From the NCBI GenBank assembly GCA_011526045.1, contig WYBE01000061.1, positions 47,421-111,420 on the forward strand: a stretch of 64,000 bases of DNA, in the 5' to 3' direction. Positions within the stretch are counted from its first letter, which is position 1. The number at the start of each line of letters is the position of its first letter. This stretch comes from Nevskiales bacterium. GTDB lineage: Bacteria > Pseudomonadota > Gammaproteobacteria > Steroidobacterales > GCA-2729495. The notes under the pieces were generated by a model. That model was not told where the DNA came from. It saw only the letters and a program-made list of their open reading frames with translations, and searched no databases. The position numbers were made by a program, and so were the translations under genes. This document shows positions 25,025-33,737 of the stretch, piece by piece.

Positions 25025-25879
25025 CTACGCCTTGCCCTGGAGCTTCATCACGCCGAGATAACGGCTCTCGGCGCCGAGCTCGAACTGCAGCGCGAGGCGG
25101 CCGGCCGGAGCGGTCACTTCAACGTCGTAGCGGCCGCTGCCCGGCTCGAGCCGGTCGATCTTCCACTCGCCGAAGGTGTCGGTGGTCGCGCGTCCGACTT
25201 CGCGGCCGTCTTTCCTGAGCACGACCTCGGCGCCGGCCGCGCACTCCTCCACGCCACGCACCTCGGCCACCACCGAGCCACCGACGAAACACCTGGTCAT
25301 CAGGTGCAGATTCTTGTAATAGACGCGCGGCTTGGTACCCAGCTCCGGCTGCAGCACCTCGAGGCCCTCCTCGGTCTTCAGCCGCTGCATCTCGGCGTCC
25401 TCGACCTTGACCGAGCGGAACACGCCGGTCGGGCAGCACTGCTCGGCGCGGGTCTTCGTCCAGCCCTGGTCCAGCAGGTGCGCGTCGAAGATCCACGCCT
25501 GCGGAATCTGCTTCTCCTCGTTCCAGGAAATCGCACCGTAGGGGCAGGCATCCACGATCTGCTTCTGCCCCTTCGACTTTTCGGGGTCGATGATGACGAT
25601 GCCGTCCGGCCGCTTGGTCACGGCGCCGTTGCGCGCCGCCTTGATGCACGGCGCATCGTCGCAGTGATTGCACATCACCGGCATGAAGTGCGCTTCGACC
25701 AGGGGGTAACTGCCCCGCTCCTTCCTGCGGATGTCGAGCCAATTGTGCCCCTGCGCAGGCTGTGCCGCCGCATAGCCAGGAAAATCGTTGCCGATGTGCT
25801 CGTCCTTGACCGCCACGAAACAGCCACGGCAGTTATCGCAGCGCGCCACGTCCACGATCATGTTCCACTTCTGTGCCAT
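25025..25879 (-). CDS. Iron-sulfur subunit of a transhydroxylase-type molybdenum enzyme
   Basis: The electron-transfer subunit (284 residues) that pairs with the molybdopterin subunit encoded upstream. Cysteine groups for [4Fe-4S] clusters are CDNCRGC (14-20), CNHCDDAPC (70-78), ACPYGA, QCCPTG and TRC, and the N-terminal set lacks the usual fourth CP. After about residue 200 comes a beta-sandwich of carboxypeptidase-regulatory/Cna-B type (EVVLRKDGREVGRATTDTFG). The same plan is found in pyrogallol-phloroglucinol transhydroxylase beta subunits. ATG 25879 shares one base with the upstream stop. It has no signal peptide, so it is cytoplasmic. Confidence 0.82.
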   Translation of the reverse strand: MAQKWNMIVDVARCDNCRGCFVAVKDEHIGNDFPGYAAAQPAQGHNWLDIRRKERGSYPLVEAHFMPVMCNHCDDAPCIKAARNGAVTKRPDGIVIIDPEKSKGQKQIVDACPYGAISWNEEKQIPQAWIFDAHLLDQGWTKTRAEQCCPTGVFRSVKVEDAEMQRLKTEEGLEVLQPELGTKPRVYYKNLHLMTRCFVGGSVVAEVRGVEECAAGAEVVLRKDGREVGRATTDTFGEWKIDRLEPGSGRYDVEVTAPAGRLALQFELGAESRYLGVMKLQGKA

Positions 25880-28839
25880 CACGCTGCCTCCACGCCGGGC
25901 TTCCAGGTGTCCACGCCGGTCCACTTCTCGATCTGGATCAGGGTCGTGTTGGGCCGGATGCCGTGGGATTTCTTCGTGATGGACTTGCTGGGATTGAGCA
26001 TGTTCACGCAGCCGCCGAGATCGGTGGAGCGTCCGGCCTCGCCCACCGGCCGGTATTCGGCCGATCCGGTCGAGGCGCTCACGACCCCGGGACGCAGGCG
26101 GTCGGTCACCTGTGCCGCGCAGACCACCGAGCCGCGGTGATTCCAGAGCCGGATCAGATCGTCGTCCCTGATTCCGCGGGCCTCGGCATCCTGCCGGTTG
26201 ATGCGCGCCACGAGATAGTAATGGCCATCCTTGAAGACGCGATGCTCGCGAATGTCACGCAGGCAACTGCCCTCGTCGTCACCCATGACGTGGAAGGGGT
26301 AGCGCGAGTGCGGTGACAGCAACTGCAGCGGGAACGCTGCCAGCTCCTGATCGCGCTTCGGATCCTCGTAGACCGGCATGTAGGTGTTCAGCGGCGGCCG
26401 GTCCGGATCCTCGATGCGCTTGAGCGTCTGGGCGATGAACTCGAACTTGCCCGACGGCGTCTGCAACCCCTCGCCGAACCCGGCCACGTAATCCGACGGC
26501 AGCGGATAGGGTTCCGGCACGTCCTTCTTCCGGCCCTCGTAGTACCAGCGGTGCGCCACGGGCGCGCGCGCCGGCTCCGGATCCGCAGGCACCACGTAGT
26601 AGCCTTTCTTCAGAAACTGGCGCCAGGAAATGTGCTTCGCCATGTCGGAGGAATCGAACACGCGCTTGCACCAGTCGAGCTCCGTAGTGCCGCCCTCCGA
26701 GTACACCGCGCCCATTCCCAGGCGCTCGCAGACCGCGGTGAAGATGTCGTAATCGGATTTCGACTCCCCCAGCGGCTCGATGCACTTGTGCTGCATCGCT
26801 ATCACGCGATGATTGTTCATGGAGTACATGTGGTGCACGTAGCCGGCCCCGACGTTGTACCACTCGCCGATGTCCCAGCGTTCGAACACCGTGCAGGCGG
26901 GCAGGATGACGTCGGCATAGGGCGTCTCGCCCTCCCACCAGACGGATTGGTTCACGACGAACTGGAGGTTCTCGTGCTGGTACATGCGCACCCAGCGGTT
27001 GGAGTTGACCATCGTGCCGAACGACGCGCTGCCGTACTTGTAGAGCATCTCGACCCGCGCATGGCCGGGCGACGGATAGTGCACGGGGAAGAACTGGCCC
27101 TGCACCGAGGCGACGTCCGTGAGGTAGCCCATGGCCTTGCCCTCGGTGATCGCCTCGGGAAACCACATCCGGGGGATACCCTGCCTGACCGAGCTCATGG
27201 TCACGATATGCGGCATGCGCTGGTAGTTGTTGGCCGCATTGGCGCTGTACTGCAAGTCACCGGAGAAGCTGCCCTCCGCGTAGCCCGGGAAATAGAAGTT
27301 GTAATCGAGCGGCGTACCGTACTGCAGGTTGCCAAAATTGACGCCGGGTCGCCCATAGCCCTGCATGGCGCCGAGAATGACCATCATGCGGGCCCATTGC
27401 AGGCCCATCGGGCCGCGGCCGGCCCCGCCGACGCCGACGCCCCAGCCGCCGACACCGAGGTAGGTCTTCTTCGTGCCCCACTTGCGGGCGAGCGCCCGCA
27501 CTTCGCGGGCCGGGATCCCGGTTTCCGGCTCCTGCCATTCCGGTGTCTTCGCCGTTCCATCCGTCTCGCCGAGGATGTACGCCTTCCATTCCGCGAAGCC
27601 GGTGGTGCGCTTCTCGACGAATGCCTTGTCGTAGAGGCCCTCGGTGATCCAGACGTGGCAGAGCGCCTGTGCGAGCGCCGCGTCGGTGCCGGGCTTCGGC
27701 GAGATCCACTTGCCGCCGAGGTGCGCTGCGGTGTGGTTCATGTACGGGTCGATGTGAACCATCTCGATGCCGAGTTGTTTGGCCCATTCGCGCCGCTGCG
27801 TCCCGTCGAAGCCGTAGGTCGCGTCCGGGTCGCTCGACCAGAACACCATCAGCTCGGCTTCCTTCAGGCAATCCTCGACGGTGCCGTAGAACTCCGGGCA
27901 GCCGAGGCGCAGGCTGTTGCCCCAGTGGTGCATGGCGCCCCAGAACCAGCCTTCCCAGCTGTCGGGGTTGTGAATCAGCTTGGTGACGCCGATCAGGTTC
28001 CAGAAGCGGTTGAAGGCGGACAGGTAGTGGCCGAGGTTGCCCCACTGATGGTGGGAGCCGTTGGCCACGCAGATGGCGCCCGGTCCCTTGGCCTTGGCGC
28101 GCTTGATCTCCGAACACACGATGTCGAGCGCTTCGTCCCAGCTGATGCGCACGAACTCAGACTTGCCGCGGTTGGCGATGTTGCGGTTGCCGTTGGGATC
28201 GAAATCGACCCGCTTCATCGGGTGGAGGATGCGGTTCTTCGAATACACCATCGACTTCAGGCAGGCGCCGTGCGCCGCGAGCGTCGTGCGGCGCGACGGG
28301 GTGAACGTCTTGCCGCGCGCCTTGATGGACCAGGACGGTGCATCCTCGTCGTCGAAGTCGATCGGCGTGGTGCGGATGATCCTGCCGTCCTTGACGTAGA
28401 CGAAGATCGACCCGCTGTTGGTGCCGTTGGTGTAGCGGGTGACGCCGTTGCCCATGTCGGTGCCGGCCTTCCAGGTTACCGACTCCAGGCGCGCCAGCGT
28501 GGCCATGAACCAGACGGCCAGGTCGTCCGGGCCGTCGAGGCCGATCTTGAAGTTCTTGGCGGCGTCCACCCGCTCCAGCAGGTTGAAGGGTGGCGTCAGG
28601 AAATTTTCCGCAATCGCCCTGTTCTTGAAGTGGATGTCCAGGTCGGGCTTTGGATGGATGCCTGCCTTGGTGCTGATCCTGCCGTTCTCGATCCGGATCC
28701 ACCGACCGACCGGTTCGTCGCGCAGCCGGAACTGGGCAGTGACGTTGCGTTCCTTCAGGCGGGCCGCGTACTCCGGGTACACCCGCGCCGCCACCCGCAT
28801 CGCCTGTGGGATGCCCCACAGCAGAACCGTCAGATTCAT
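25879..28839 (-). CDS. Molybdopterin oxidoreductase large subunit with N-terminal SCP2-like domain
   Basis: A 986-residue DMSO-reductase-family catalytic subunit. There is no twin-arginine signal and no N-terminal CxxCxxxC cluster motif, as in transhydroxylases and resorcinol-hydroxylase-type enzymes. Mo-bisPGD regions include WDEALDIVCSEIKRAK, NPDSWEGWFWGA (Ser near residue 292 is the candidate Mo ligand), WSSDPDATYG and the C-terminal cofactor domain (SPHSRYPFHVMGD). The first ~130 residues (GRWIRIENGRI, PDLDIHF, NFKIGLDGPDDLAVWF) resemble an SCP2 sterol-carrier domain. ATG 28839 has GGAG upstream. Substrate unknown; a phenolic or hydrophobic compound is a guess. Confidence 0.82.
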   Translation of the reverse strand: MNLTVLLWGIPQAMRVAARVYPEYAARLKERNVTAQFRLRDEPVGRWIRIENGRISTKAGIHPKPDLDIHFKNRAIAENFLTPPFNLLERVDAAKNFKIGLDGPDDLAVWFMATLARLESVTWKAGTDMGNGVTRYTNGTNSGSIFVYVKDGRIIRTTPIDFDDEDAPSWSIKARGKTFTPSRRTTLAAHGACLKSMVYSKNRILHPMKRVDFDPNGNRNIANRGKSEFVRISWDEALDIVCSEIKRAKAKGPGAICVANGSHHQWGNLGHYLSAFNRFWNLIGVTKLIHNPDSWEGWFWGAMHHWGNSLRLGCPEFYGTVEDCLKEAELMVFWSSDPDATYGFDGTQRREWAKQLGIEMVHIDPYMNHTAAHLGGKWISPKPGTDAALAQALCHVWITEGLYDKAFVEKRTTGFAEWKAYILGETDGTAKTPEWQEPETGIPAREVRALARKWGTKKTYLGVGGWGVGVGGAGRGPMGLQWARMMVILGAMQGYGRPGVNFGNLQYGTPLDYNFYFPGYAEGSFSGDLQYSANAANNYQRMPHIVTMSSVRQGIPRMWFPEAITEGKAMGYLTDVASVQGQFFPVHYPSPGHARVEMLYKYGSASFGTMVNSNRWVRMYQHENLQFVVNQSVWWEGETPYADVILPACTVFERWDIGEWYNVGAGYVHHMYSMNNHRVIAMQHKCIEPLGESKSDYDIFTAVCERLGMGAVYSEGGTTELDWCKRVFDSSDMAKHISWRQFLKKGYYVVPADPEPARAPVAHRWYYEGRKKDVPEPYPLPSDYVAGFGEGLQTPSGKFEFIAQTLKRIEDPDRPPLNTYMPVYEDPKRDQELAAFPLQLLSPHSRYPFHVMGDDEGSCLRDIREHRVFKDGHYYLVARINRQDAEARGIRDDDLIRLWNHRGSVVCAAQVTDRLRPGVVSASTGSAEYRPVGEAGRSTDLGGCVNMLNPSKSITKKSHGIRPNTTLIQIEKWTGVDTWKPGVEAA

Positions 28840-29334
28840 TTCACTCTCCTGCCACCGGCGTCGGGACCGCCGTTCTTCAGCCGTAACCCGTCTGTCGGCA
28901 TGGTCGCGCGCGAGACGCTGGAACCATCTGGCCGACAGCGGCGATTCTACGGTTTCCCGGCCGCAAGGCTGCTGGCATTTATCAATGTGGCTGGGCCGAT
29001 CGGCGGGGGTGCTGCAGAGTCGCGCCGTCGATTCCGTGTGCGTGGCAGCTGGCGGATCTGCGCGCACCCTTGTCCGACAGGTGCGAGTGGTGGCCCGGAG
29101 CTTCTGTCGATCTACGACCGCGCGCGAGCAACGCAGCCGGCGCCGAACCTGGCTCGAGCTCCGGCACCGCCGGGCCAGCATGTGCTGCGGTTTCGGAAAA
29201 TCGCGTGCCCGTACGGGTAATCTCCGGTCCGCAGCCAATGCGGAATGCGGGATCCTGTGGGCGGATCCGTTTAAGATATAGATTGTATCGTTGTTATACG
29301 ACGAGGACTGTTCTGCTGTGCGAGGCGATCTCCC
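28840..29334. other. Divergent intergenic region
   Basis: About 495 bases between the molybdenum-enzyme operon and the DUF1971 gene. No coding sequence is convincing on either strand. The right end is notably AT-rich, while the rest has ordinary high G+C. Confidence 0.4.
29270..29299 (+). promoter_or_regulatory. Possible promoter of the DUF1971 gene
   Basis: TTTAAG (29270-29275) and TTATAC (29294-29299) are 18 bases apart in the only AT-rich stretch of this gap, 35 bases before the ATG. The boxes match the sigma-70 consensus only moderately. Confidence 0.25.
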
Positions 29335-29607
29335 ATGAAGTCCATGCCGGAAAACGTCACCGCCTACGGGCGCACCCCCGAGTACGACGAAGACAACGTG
29401 CCGGACATGTGGCTTGGATCCCACACGACCAAGCAGGGCGTCTGGGTGAAGATCATCGTGCTCGAGGGACGGCTGCTGTACATCATCCGGGAGCCGCGCG
29501 AGGAAATCCTCCTCGACCCGGACCGCGTCGGTGTCGTCGAGCCTCGCGTGAGCCACCTGGTCAAGCCGATCGGGAAGGTGCGTTTCTACCTCGAGTTCTA
29601 TCGCTGA
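29335..29607 (+). CDS. DUF1971 (YeaR/TehB-like) small cupin-like protein
   Basis: A 90-residue single-domain protein: DEDNVPDMWLGSHTTKQGVWVKI, then VLEGRLLYII, then GVVEPRVSHLVKPIG and the end VRFYLEFYR, all matching DUF1971. In enterobacteria the relative YeaR is induced by nitrate or nitric oxide, and the domain is fused to the tellurite methyltransferase TehB in some species. Here it is a free protein with its own AT-rich upstream region. It has no membrane segment. Function is not known. Confidence 0.85.
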   Translation: MKSMPENVTAYGRTPEYDEDNVPDMWLGSHTTKQGVWVKIIVLEGRLLYIIREPREEILLDPDRVGVVEPRVSHLVKPIGKVRFYLEFYR

Positions 29608-29661
29608 CCACCCGCGGGCCGCCACGCTGAAGCAAGCGGCCGGCCGGCAACGCCGGTGGTC

Positions 29662-31422
29662 TCAGTGCCCGTTCACGATCGCCGCGGCGAAACCGAGCAC
29701 AAGCACGAGCAGCGTGATGCTCGCCACCGGCCAGTGCCGCAGACCACCATCCACGCGCACGACCAGCACGCCCGCGGCGACTGTCAGTCGCCGCAGCGGG
29801 CCCAGCAGACCCGCCAGGGCAGAACCCCCGGCGACCGGCGGGAGCTGCAGCCCGAGGGCGGCGGCGACCACCGCACCGACCGCGAGCACGACCAGCGCCG
29901 CTGCGAGGCCGGCCAGCGTGAACGCCCCGGACAATGAGGCGTGGGGAATCATGCCGGTGGCGACGAAACCGAGCAGCAGCGAGGCCAGCGCGAGCACGAG
30001 CGCGGAAAGCTCGCCGGCCCGCGACGGTGGCGCTTTCAGCAACAGTCGCCCCCCCACCGGGCGCAGCGCGTGGGCGAGCACCAGTATCGTGTAGCTCGCG
30101 GTCAGGAAGGCGCCGGCATTCAGGACGAACTCCAGCCACTCCTGCCCGGAAGCCGCTGCAGCGTCGAAGAACAGCTTTTTCGCGACATAGGCCCCGCTCG
30201 GCGGCAATCCCATCAGCGCGATGCCGGCGAGCGCAAAGGTGAGCACCGTCAGCGGCATTGCGCGCGCGCAGCCCGCGAGCTCCGCGATGCGATCGTGGCC
30301 GACGGATTTGTAGATGAGCCCGGCCGCCATGAACATCGCGGCCTTGGCCAGCGCGTGCGACATGGCCTGCAGCAGCCCCGCGCTTCGCGCCGGCGCTGCA
30401 TCGAGGCCGAGACCGGCGAGACCGGCGGCCAGCGGAAACATGACGAACAGGTAGCCGATCTGCGCCACGGTCGAGTACGCCACCAGGAGTTTCAGCCGCT
30501 GCTGCCGGAGCGCAACCACATTGCCCGCGAGGATCGCCGCCGCGCCGCAGGCTGCCAGCAGTTGCGCCGCTGAAACCGGCACCACCCCGGGGAACACATC
30601 GAGCCACACGCGCACGACCAGAAACCACGAACCCTTCACCACGAGCCCCGACAGGATGGCACTCGCGGCGGGCGGCGCGCCGGAGTGCGCCGGCGGCAGC
30701 CACAGGTGCAGGGGAAAGAGCGCGGTCTTGGCGAGAAGCCCCAGCGTCAGCAGCGCGATCGCGGCCATGGTCGTAAGGCCCGGGCCGGCGCGCGCGGCAA
30801 GCAGCGCCATGTCCACCGTGCCGTAGGTTCCATACAGCAGGAACACGCCGAGCAGATAAAGCATCGAACCGAGCAACGCGAACAGCAGGTAGCGCAGTGC
30901 CGCGCGGATCGTCTCGCCGCTCCCGTCGAGGCAGACGAGCGGCACGGCCGCGAAAGTCAGCATCTCGAGCGCCACGTAGCCGGTGAACAGGTCGCGCGTC
31001 ACGAACACCAGGTTGAGTCCGCCCCAGACCGCAAGCAGCAGCAGCCAGAACGACAGCGACCGGCGTGACTCGGGCTCGCCACGCGCCGTACCGAAATTGC
31101 CGCCGGCATAGACGGCAATGCCCGCGACCACCACCGCGGCCGCCAGCATCATGGCGGCCGACAGGCCGTCGGCCTGCAGGATAATGCCGAGCGGCGGCGC
31201 CCAGCCGCCGAGCACGTAGGCGAGCGGGTTGCCCCGGAACAGGACTTCGCGGGCGACGGCGAGCGCGATGGCCAGACCGAGGGCAATCGTGAGGAGCACG
31301 ACGCTGCGTGCCTGGCGGCCGCCAACCACCAGGCCTGCCAGCAGCCCGAGCACGGGCACGAGCACGGCCAGCACGAGGAGCAGGCCGCCCGGGGTCGTCA
31401 TATCCGCGGTGTGCGCCGGCAT
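29662..31422 (-). CDS. mnhD: Mrp/Mnh-type cation antiporter subunit D
   Basis: A 586-residue membrane protein with about 14-16 helices, related to the NuoM/NuoN proton-pumping subunits. Characteristic pieces are FTGYVALEMLTFAAVPLVCL (conserved Glu in helix 5), KTALFPLHLWLPPAHSGAPP with the channel lysine, and KAAMFMAAGLIYK. It forms the ion-translocating core of the Mrp complex. ATG 31422 lies six bases after the mnhC stop. As mnhA is missing from the operon, this is the only NuoL/M/N-like subunit encoded here. Confidence 0.88.
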   Translation of the reverse strand: MPAHTADMTTPGGLLLVLAVLVPVLGLLAGLVVGGRQARSVVLLTIALGLAIALAVAREVLFRGNPLAYVLGGWAPPLGIILQADGLSAAMMLAAAVVVAGIAVYAGGNFGTARGEPESRRSLSFWLLLLAVWGGLNLVFVTRDLFTGYVALEMLTFAAVPLVCLDGSGETIRAALRYLLFALLGSMLYLLGVFLLYGTYGTVDMALLAARAGPGLTTMAAIALLTLGLLAKTALFPLHLWLPPAHSGAPPAASAILSGLVVKGSWFLVVRVWLDVFPGVVPVSAAQLLAACGAAAILAGNVVALRQQRLKLLVAYSTVAQIGYLFVMFPLAAGLAGLGLDAAPARSAGLLQAMSHALAKAAMFMAAGLIYKSVGHDRIAELAGCARAMPLTVLTFALAGIALMGLPPSGAYVAKKLFFDAAAASGQEWLEFVLNAGAFLTASYTILVLAHALRPVGGRLLLKAPPSRAGELSALVLALASLLLGFVATGMIPHASLSGAFTLAGLAAALVVLAVGAVVAAALGLQLPPVAGGSALAGLLGPLRRLTVAAGVLVVRVDGGLRHWPVASITLLVLVLGFAAAIVNGH

Positions 31423-31428
31423 GGTGGG

Positions 31429-31773
31429 TCAGTGCCCGCCCGAGCCGCGGCCGGCATCCGCCGGCGCTTCCGGGGCAATCGAGGTGGAGCCCGTTTCCTC
31501 GTGCAGCCGGAGCAGCGTGGCGACGGCCAGGGCCGAGGCGGCAAACGCGACCACGATCGCGGTGATCAGCAGGGCCTGCGGCACGGGATCGCCGCCGAAG
31601 CCGGCCGCTGCCCCGCGCCGGGCAATGACCGCGCAGATCATGAAGATGCCGTTGCCGATGATGTTGAACGCGATGAGCTTGCGCAGCGGCTGGGGATTCA
31701 CCACCAGCCCATACAGGCCGAGCCCGACGAGCACCGCCGCGCAAAGCCCGAAAAGCGTCGTCGCGTCGATCAT
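31429..31773 (-). CDS. mnhC: Mrp/Mnh antiporter subunit C (NuoK-like)
   Basis: A 114-residue protein with three membrane helices, homologous to NuoK. It has the conserved LRKLIAFNIIGNGIFMI segment in helix 2 and ALLITAIVVAFAASALAVA in helix 3. ATG 31773 overlaps the mnhB stop by four bases, so translation is coupled. The open frame before this point is the overlapping mnhB gene. The C-terminal tail is a short glycine/alanine-rich extension. Confidence 0.88.
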   Translation of the reverse strand: MIDATTLFGLCAAVLVGLGLYGLVVNPQPLRKLIAFNIIGNGIFMICAVIARRGAAAGFGGDPVPQALLITAIVVAFAASALAVATLLRLHEETGSTSIAPEAPADAGRGSGGH

Positions 31774-32705
31774 CGCGACGGCCTCTGCAGTGTGCCGGCG
31801 AGCAGCAGGCCGAGGGTGACTGCGAGCGAGGGCATGAGCGCAATCTCGACCACGACGATCAACGCCTTCTCGAGCCCGGCCGGCCAGGCGAGGAACGCGC
31901 CGGCCAATGCGACGCCGACGAAGCCGAGCGCGATGAACACGGCCGGGCCCAGGACCAGCCCGAGCCGGAGCACGCGGCGACTGGCGGGAGGCACATCCGC
32001 GAGCCCCGCCATGATGACGAGGGTCCACATCGCCGCGAGGATGGTCGCGCCCTGGAACTTGCCCCCCGGTTCGTCCGCGCCGACCCAGAGGATATAGATC
32101 GCGATCACGATGCCGATCGGGGGCAGCACGCGCCCGAGCCAGGCAAGGATGCCGTCGGGGTCGGAACGATGCGCCGGCCCTGCCCGGCCACCCCAGAAGC
32201 GGTCGGGCGACAGCGACCAGACCCCGATCACGGCGAACAGCAGCACGGTCGCTTCGAGCAGCGTATCGAGCGCGCGAAACGCCATCAGCACGCCGGTGAT
32301 CGGGTTGCCGACACCGGTCGCGCCCATGTTGGCGGCAACGACCGCGCCGAGCGTGGGTGGCGGATCGGGCAGCCAGAGCACGCAGGCAGCGAGCGCCACC
32401 GTCACGGCCGCGGCCAGCAGGCCGCCCAGCACCCGGGTCAGGACCGCGGGCCGCTCGTCGCCGGACGCTTGCACCTTGCGCAGCCGGGACGCGGCGCCGA
32501 TCAGCAGCGCTCCGGTCAGCCCGGCGCCGATCGCCACCTCGGTCAGCGCCACGTCAATCGCGCGCAGGCTGACCCAGACCAGCGCGAGCAGGAGCCCATA
32601 GACCAGGAAACCCACGGTCGCCGCGAACGCATCGCGCGCCGCGATCGCCCAGATCGCGAGGCCGAGGACCATGGCGACCAGGATCAGGTTGAGCACGTCG
32701 ATCAT
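31770..32705 (-). CDS. mnhB: Mrp/Mnh subunit B fused to a DUF4040 (MbhD/MnhA C-terminal) domain
   Basis: A 311-residue membrane protein. Residues about 5-75 are a DUF4040 domain (VGFLVYGLLLALVWVSLRAI, then DVALTEVAIGAGLTGALLIG), which in classic Mrp systems forms the end of MnhA. An MbhE-like stretch follows. Residues about 185-305 are MnhB proper (PPIGIVIAIYILWVGADEPGGKFQGATI). The fusion resembles Mbh hydrogenase and group-2 Mrp layouts. The start overlaps the mnhG stop by four bases. Confidence 0.85.
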   Translation of the reverse strand: MIDVLNLILVAMVLGLAIWAIAARDAFAATVGFLVYGLLLALVWVSLRAIDVALTEVAIGAGLTGALLIGAASRLRKVQASGDERPAVLTRVLGGLLAAAVTVALAACVLWLPDPPPTLGAVVAANMGATGVGNPITGVLMAFRALDTLLEATVLLFAVIGVWSLSPDRFWGGRAGPAHRSDPDGILAWLGRVLPPIGIVIAIYILWVGADEPGGKFQGATILAAMWTLVIMAGLADVPPASRRVLRLGLVLGPAVFIALGFVGVALAGAFLAWPAGLEKALIVVVEIALMPSLAVTLGLLLAGTLQRPSR

Positions 32706-32995
32706 CGCGGCAGGTCTCCGCGACGTGCCGCGCGTGCGACGAGCTGGGAGACGACCGCCGAGGCCAGCATGACCAGGAACCAGACGACCACCAGTTTTGC
32801 CGCGGCGAAGGCGCTGTCGAAGCGTGGCATGAGGCCGAGCACGATCAGGCCGAGCCCGAGATTGTCAGCCTTGGTCAGCGCATGCAGGCGCGTCAGCGTA
32901 TCGGGGAAACGCAGCAGGCCGACCGTGCCGGCCAGGAAGAAGAACGCGCCGGCGGCGATCGCAGCGATGGACAGGAGCTCGATCGTGGCGTTCAC
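32702..32995 (-). CDS. mnhG: Mrp/Mnh antiporter subunit G
   Basis: A 97-residue, three-helix protein with the family signature GLLRFPDTLTRLHALTKADN and GLGLIVLGL. The start is GTG 32995, overlapping the mnhF stop (GTGA). The frame extends further upstream through mnhF, but only this start gives the normal MnhG length. It is a structural subunit of the antiporter. Confidence 0.9.
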   Translation of the reverse strand: MNATIELLSIAAIAAGAFFFLAGTVGLLRFPDTLTRLHALTKADNLGLGLIVLGLMPRFDSAFAAAKLVVVWFLVMLASAVVSQLVARAARRGDLPR

Positions 32996-33252
32996 GCGCC
33001 CTCCCCCGTACCGGCTTTCACGAACGCGACGGAAGCGAACACGGCCAGTACCGCGAGCACCAGCGCCACGTCGATGATCGCGCTGATGCCGGTCGCCACC
33101 CCGGTGAGCAGGAGCGCGGCGATCCCACCGGTACCGAAGAGCTGCGCTGCCATCATGCGCTCCACGTTGTCCGGGCCGCGCAGGATGCGAAACCACCCCA
33201 GCGCGACCATGACGAGCATGAAGGCGGCCGTTCCCAGCAGGAACCCGTTCAT
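32992..33252 (-). CDS. mnhF: Mrp/Mnh antiporter subunit F
   Basis: An 86-residue, three-helix protein with RILRGPDNVERMMAAQLFGT and ISAIIDVALVLAVLAVFASVAF, typical of MnhF. ATG 33252 overlaps the mnhE stop by four bases. It is part of the membrane complex that exchanges Na+ or K+ for H+. Confidence 0.9.
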   Translation of the reverse strand: MNGFLLGTAAFMLVMVALGWFRILRGPDNVERMMAAQLFGTGGIAALLLTGVATGISAIIDVALVLAVLAVFASVAFVKAGTGEGA

Positions 33253-33737
33253 GCCCGGCCTCCCGGCACCAGGACCCCGGCGAGCGCACGCTCCTCGGCC
33301 GCAATCTGCTCCGCCACCGGCTGCCCGGTATCGAGGCAGTGAAATTCGATCGCGCCCGGCCCGTCGCCGGCAGGAACAGAGCCCGGCATCAGGCTCGTGA
33401 TCGAAGCGAACTCATTACGCGCGCGCCCGGGTGGCAGACCGGTGGAACAGGATACGAATCCCGGCTGCAATGGCAGGCGCGGATCGAACGCGCGGCGCGC
33501 GATATCGACGCCCGCCGCGACGGATTTCCACAGGAAACGCGGCAGGTACAGGAGCAGCGCAGAGACCCGCAGTTTCCCGGCCGCGGGCGGCAGCAGGTAC
33601 AGACTCGCGCAGGTCGCGAGCGCCGCCGCAATCGAACCGAATGCCAGGTCCGCCGCTTTTGCGCTCGGCATCAGCACGACCCACAGCAGGAAATACACCG
33701 CGGCGCGCAGGGCGACGACGCGAAGAGGTGCGCTCAT
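33249..33737 (-). CDS. mnhE: Mrp/Mnh antiporter subunit E
   Basis: A 162-residue protein with N-terminal helices (AAVYFLLWVVLMP, GSIAAALATCASLYLL) and then the conserved FLWKSVAAGVDIARRAFDP segment. The C-terminal part has FASITSLMPGSV and the FHCLDTGQPVAEQIAAEERAL region of MnhE. ATG 33737 overlaps the stop of the upstream unknown gene by four bases. The E subunit is thought to be needed for assembly. Confidence 0.88.
   Translation of the reverse strand: MSAPLRVVALRAAVYFLLWVVLMPSAKAADLAFGSIAAALATCASLYLLPPAAGKLRVSALLLYLPRFLWKSVAAGVDIARRAFDPRLPLQPGFVSCSTGLPPGRARNEFASITSLMPGSVPAGDGPGAIEFHCLDTGQPVAEQIAAEERALAGVLVPGGRA

Noticed and set aside
25025..28839. Respiratory nitrate or DMSO reductase
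   Set aside because: No export signal, no N-terminal Fe-S motif in the large subunit, no membrane anchor gene, and a Cna-B-like end on the small subunit.
26551..29220. Open frame of 889 codons on the plus strand
   Set aside because: Antisense to the molybdenum-enzyme large subunit; composition is histidine- and arginine-rich without family motifs.
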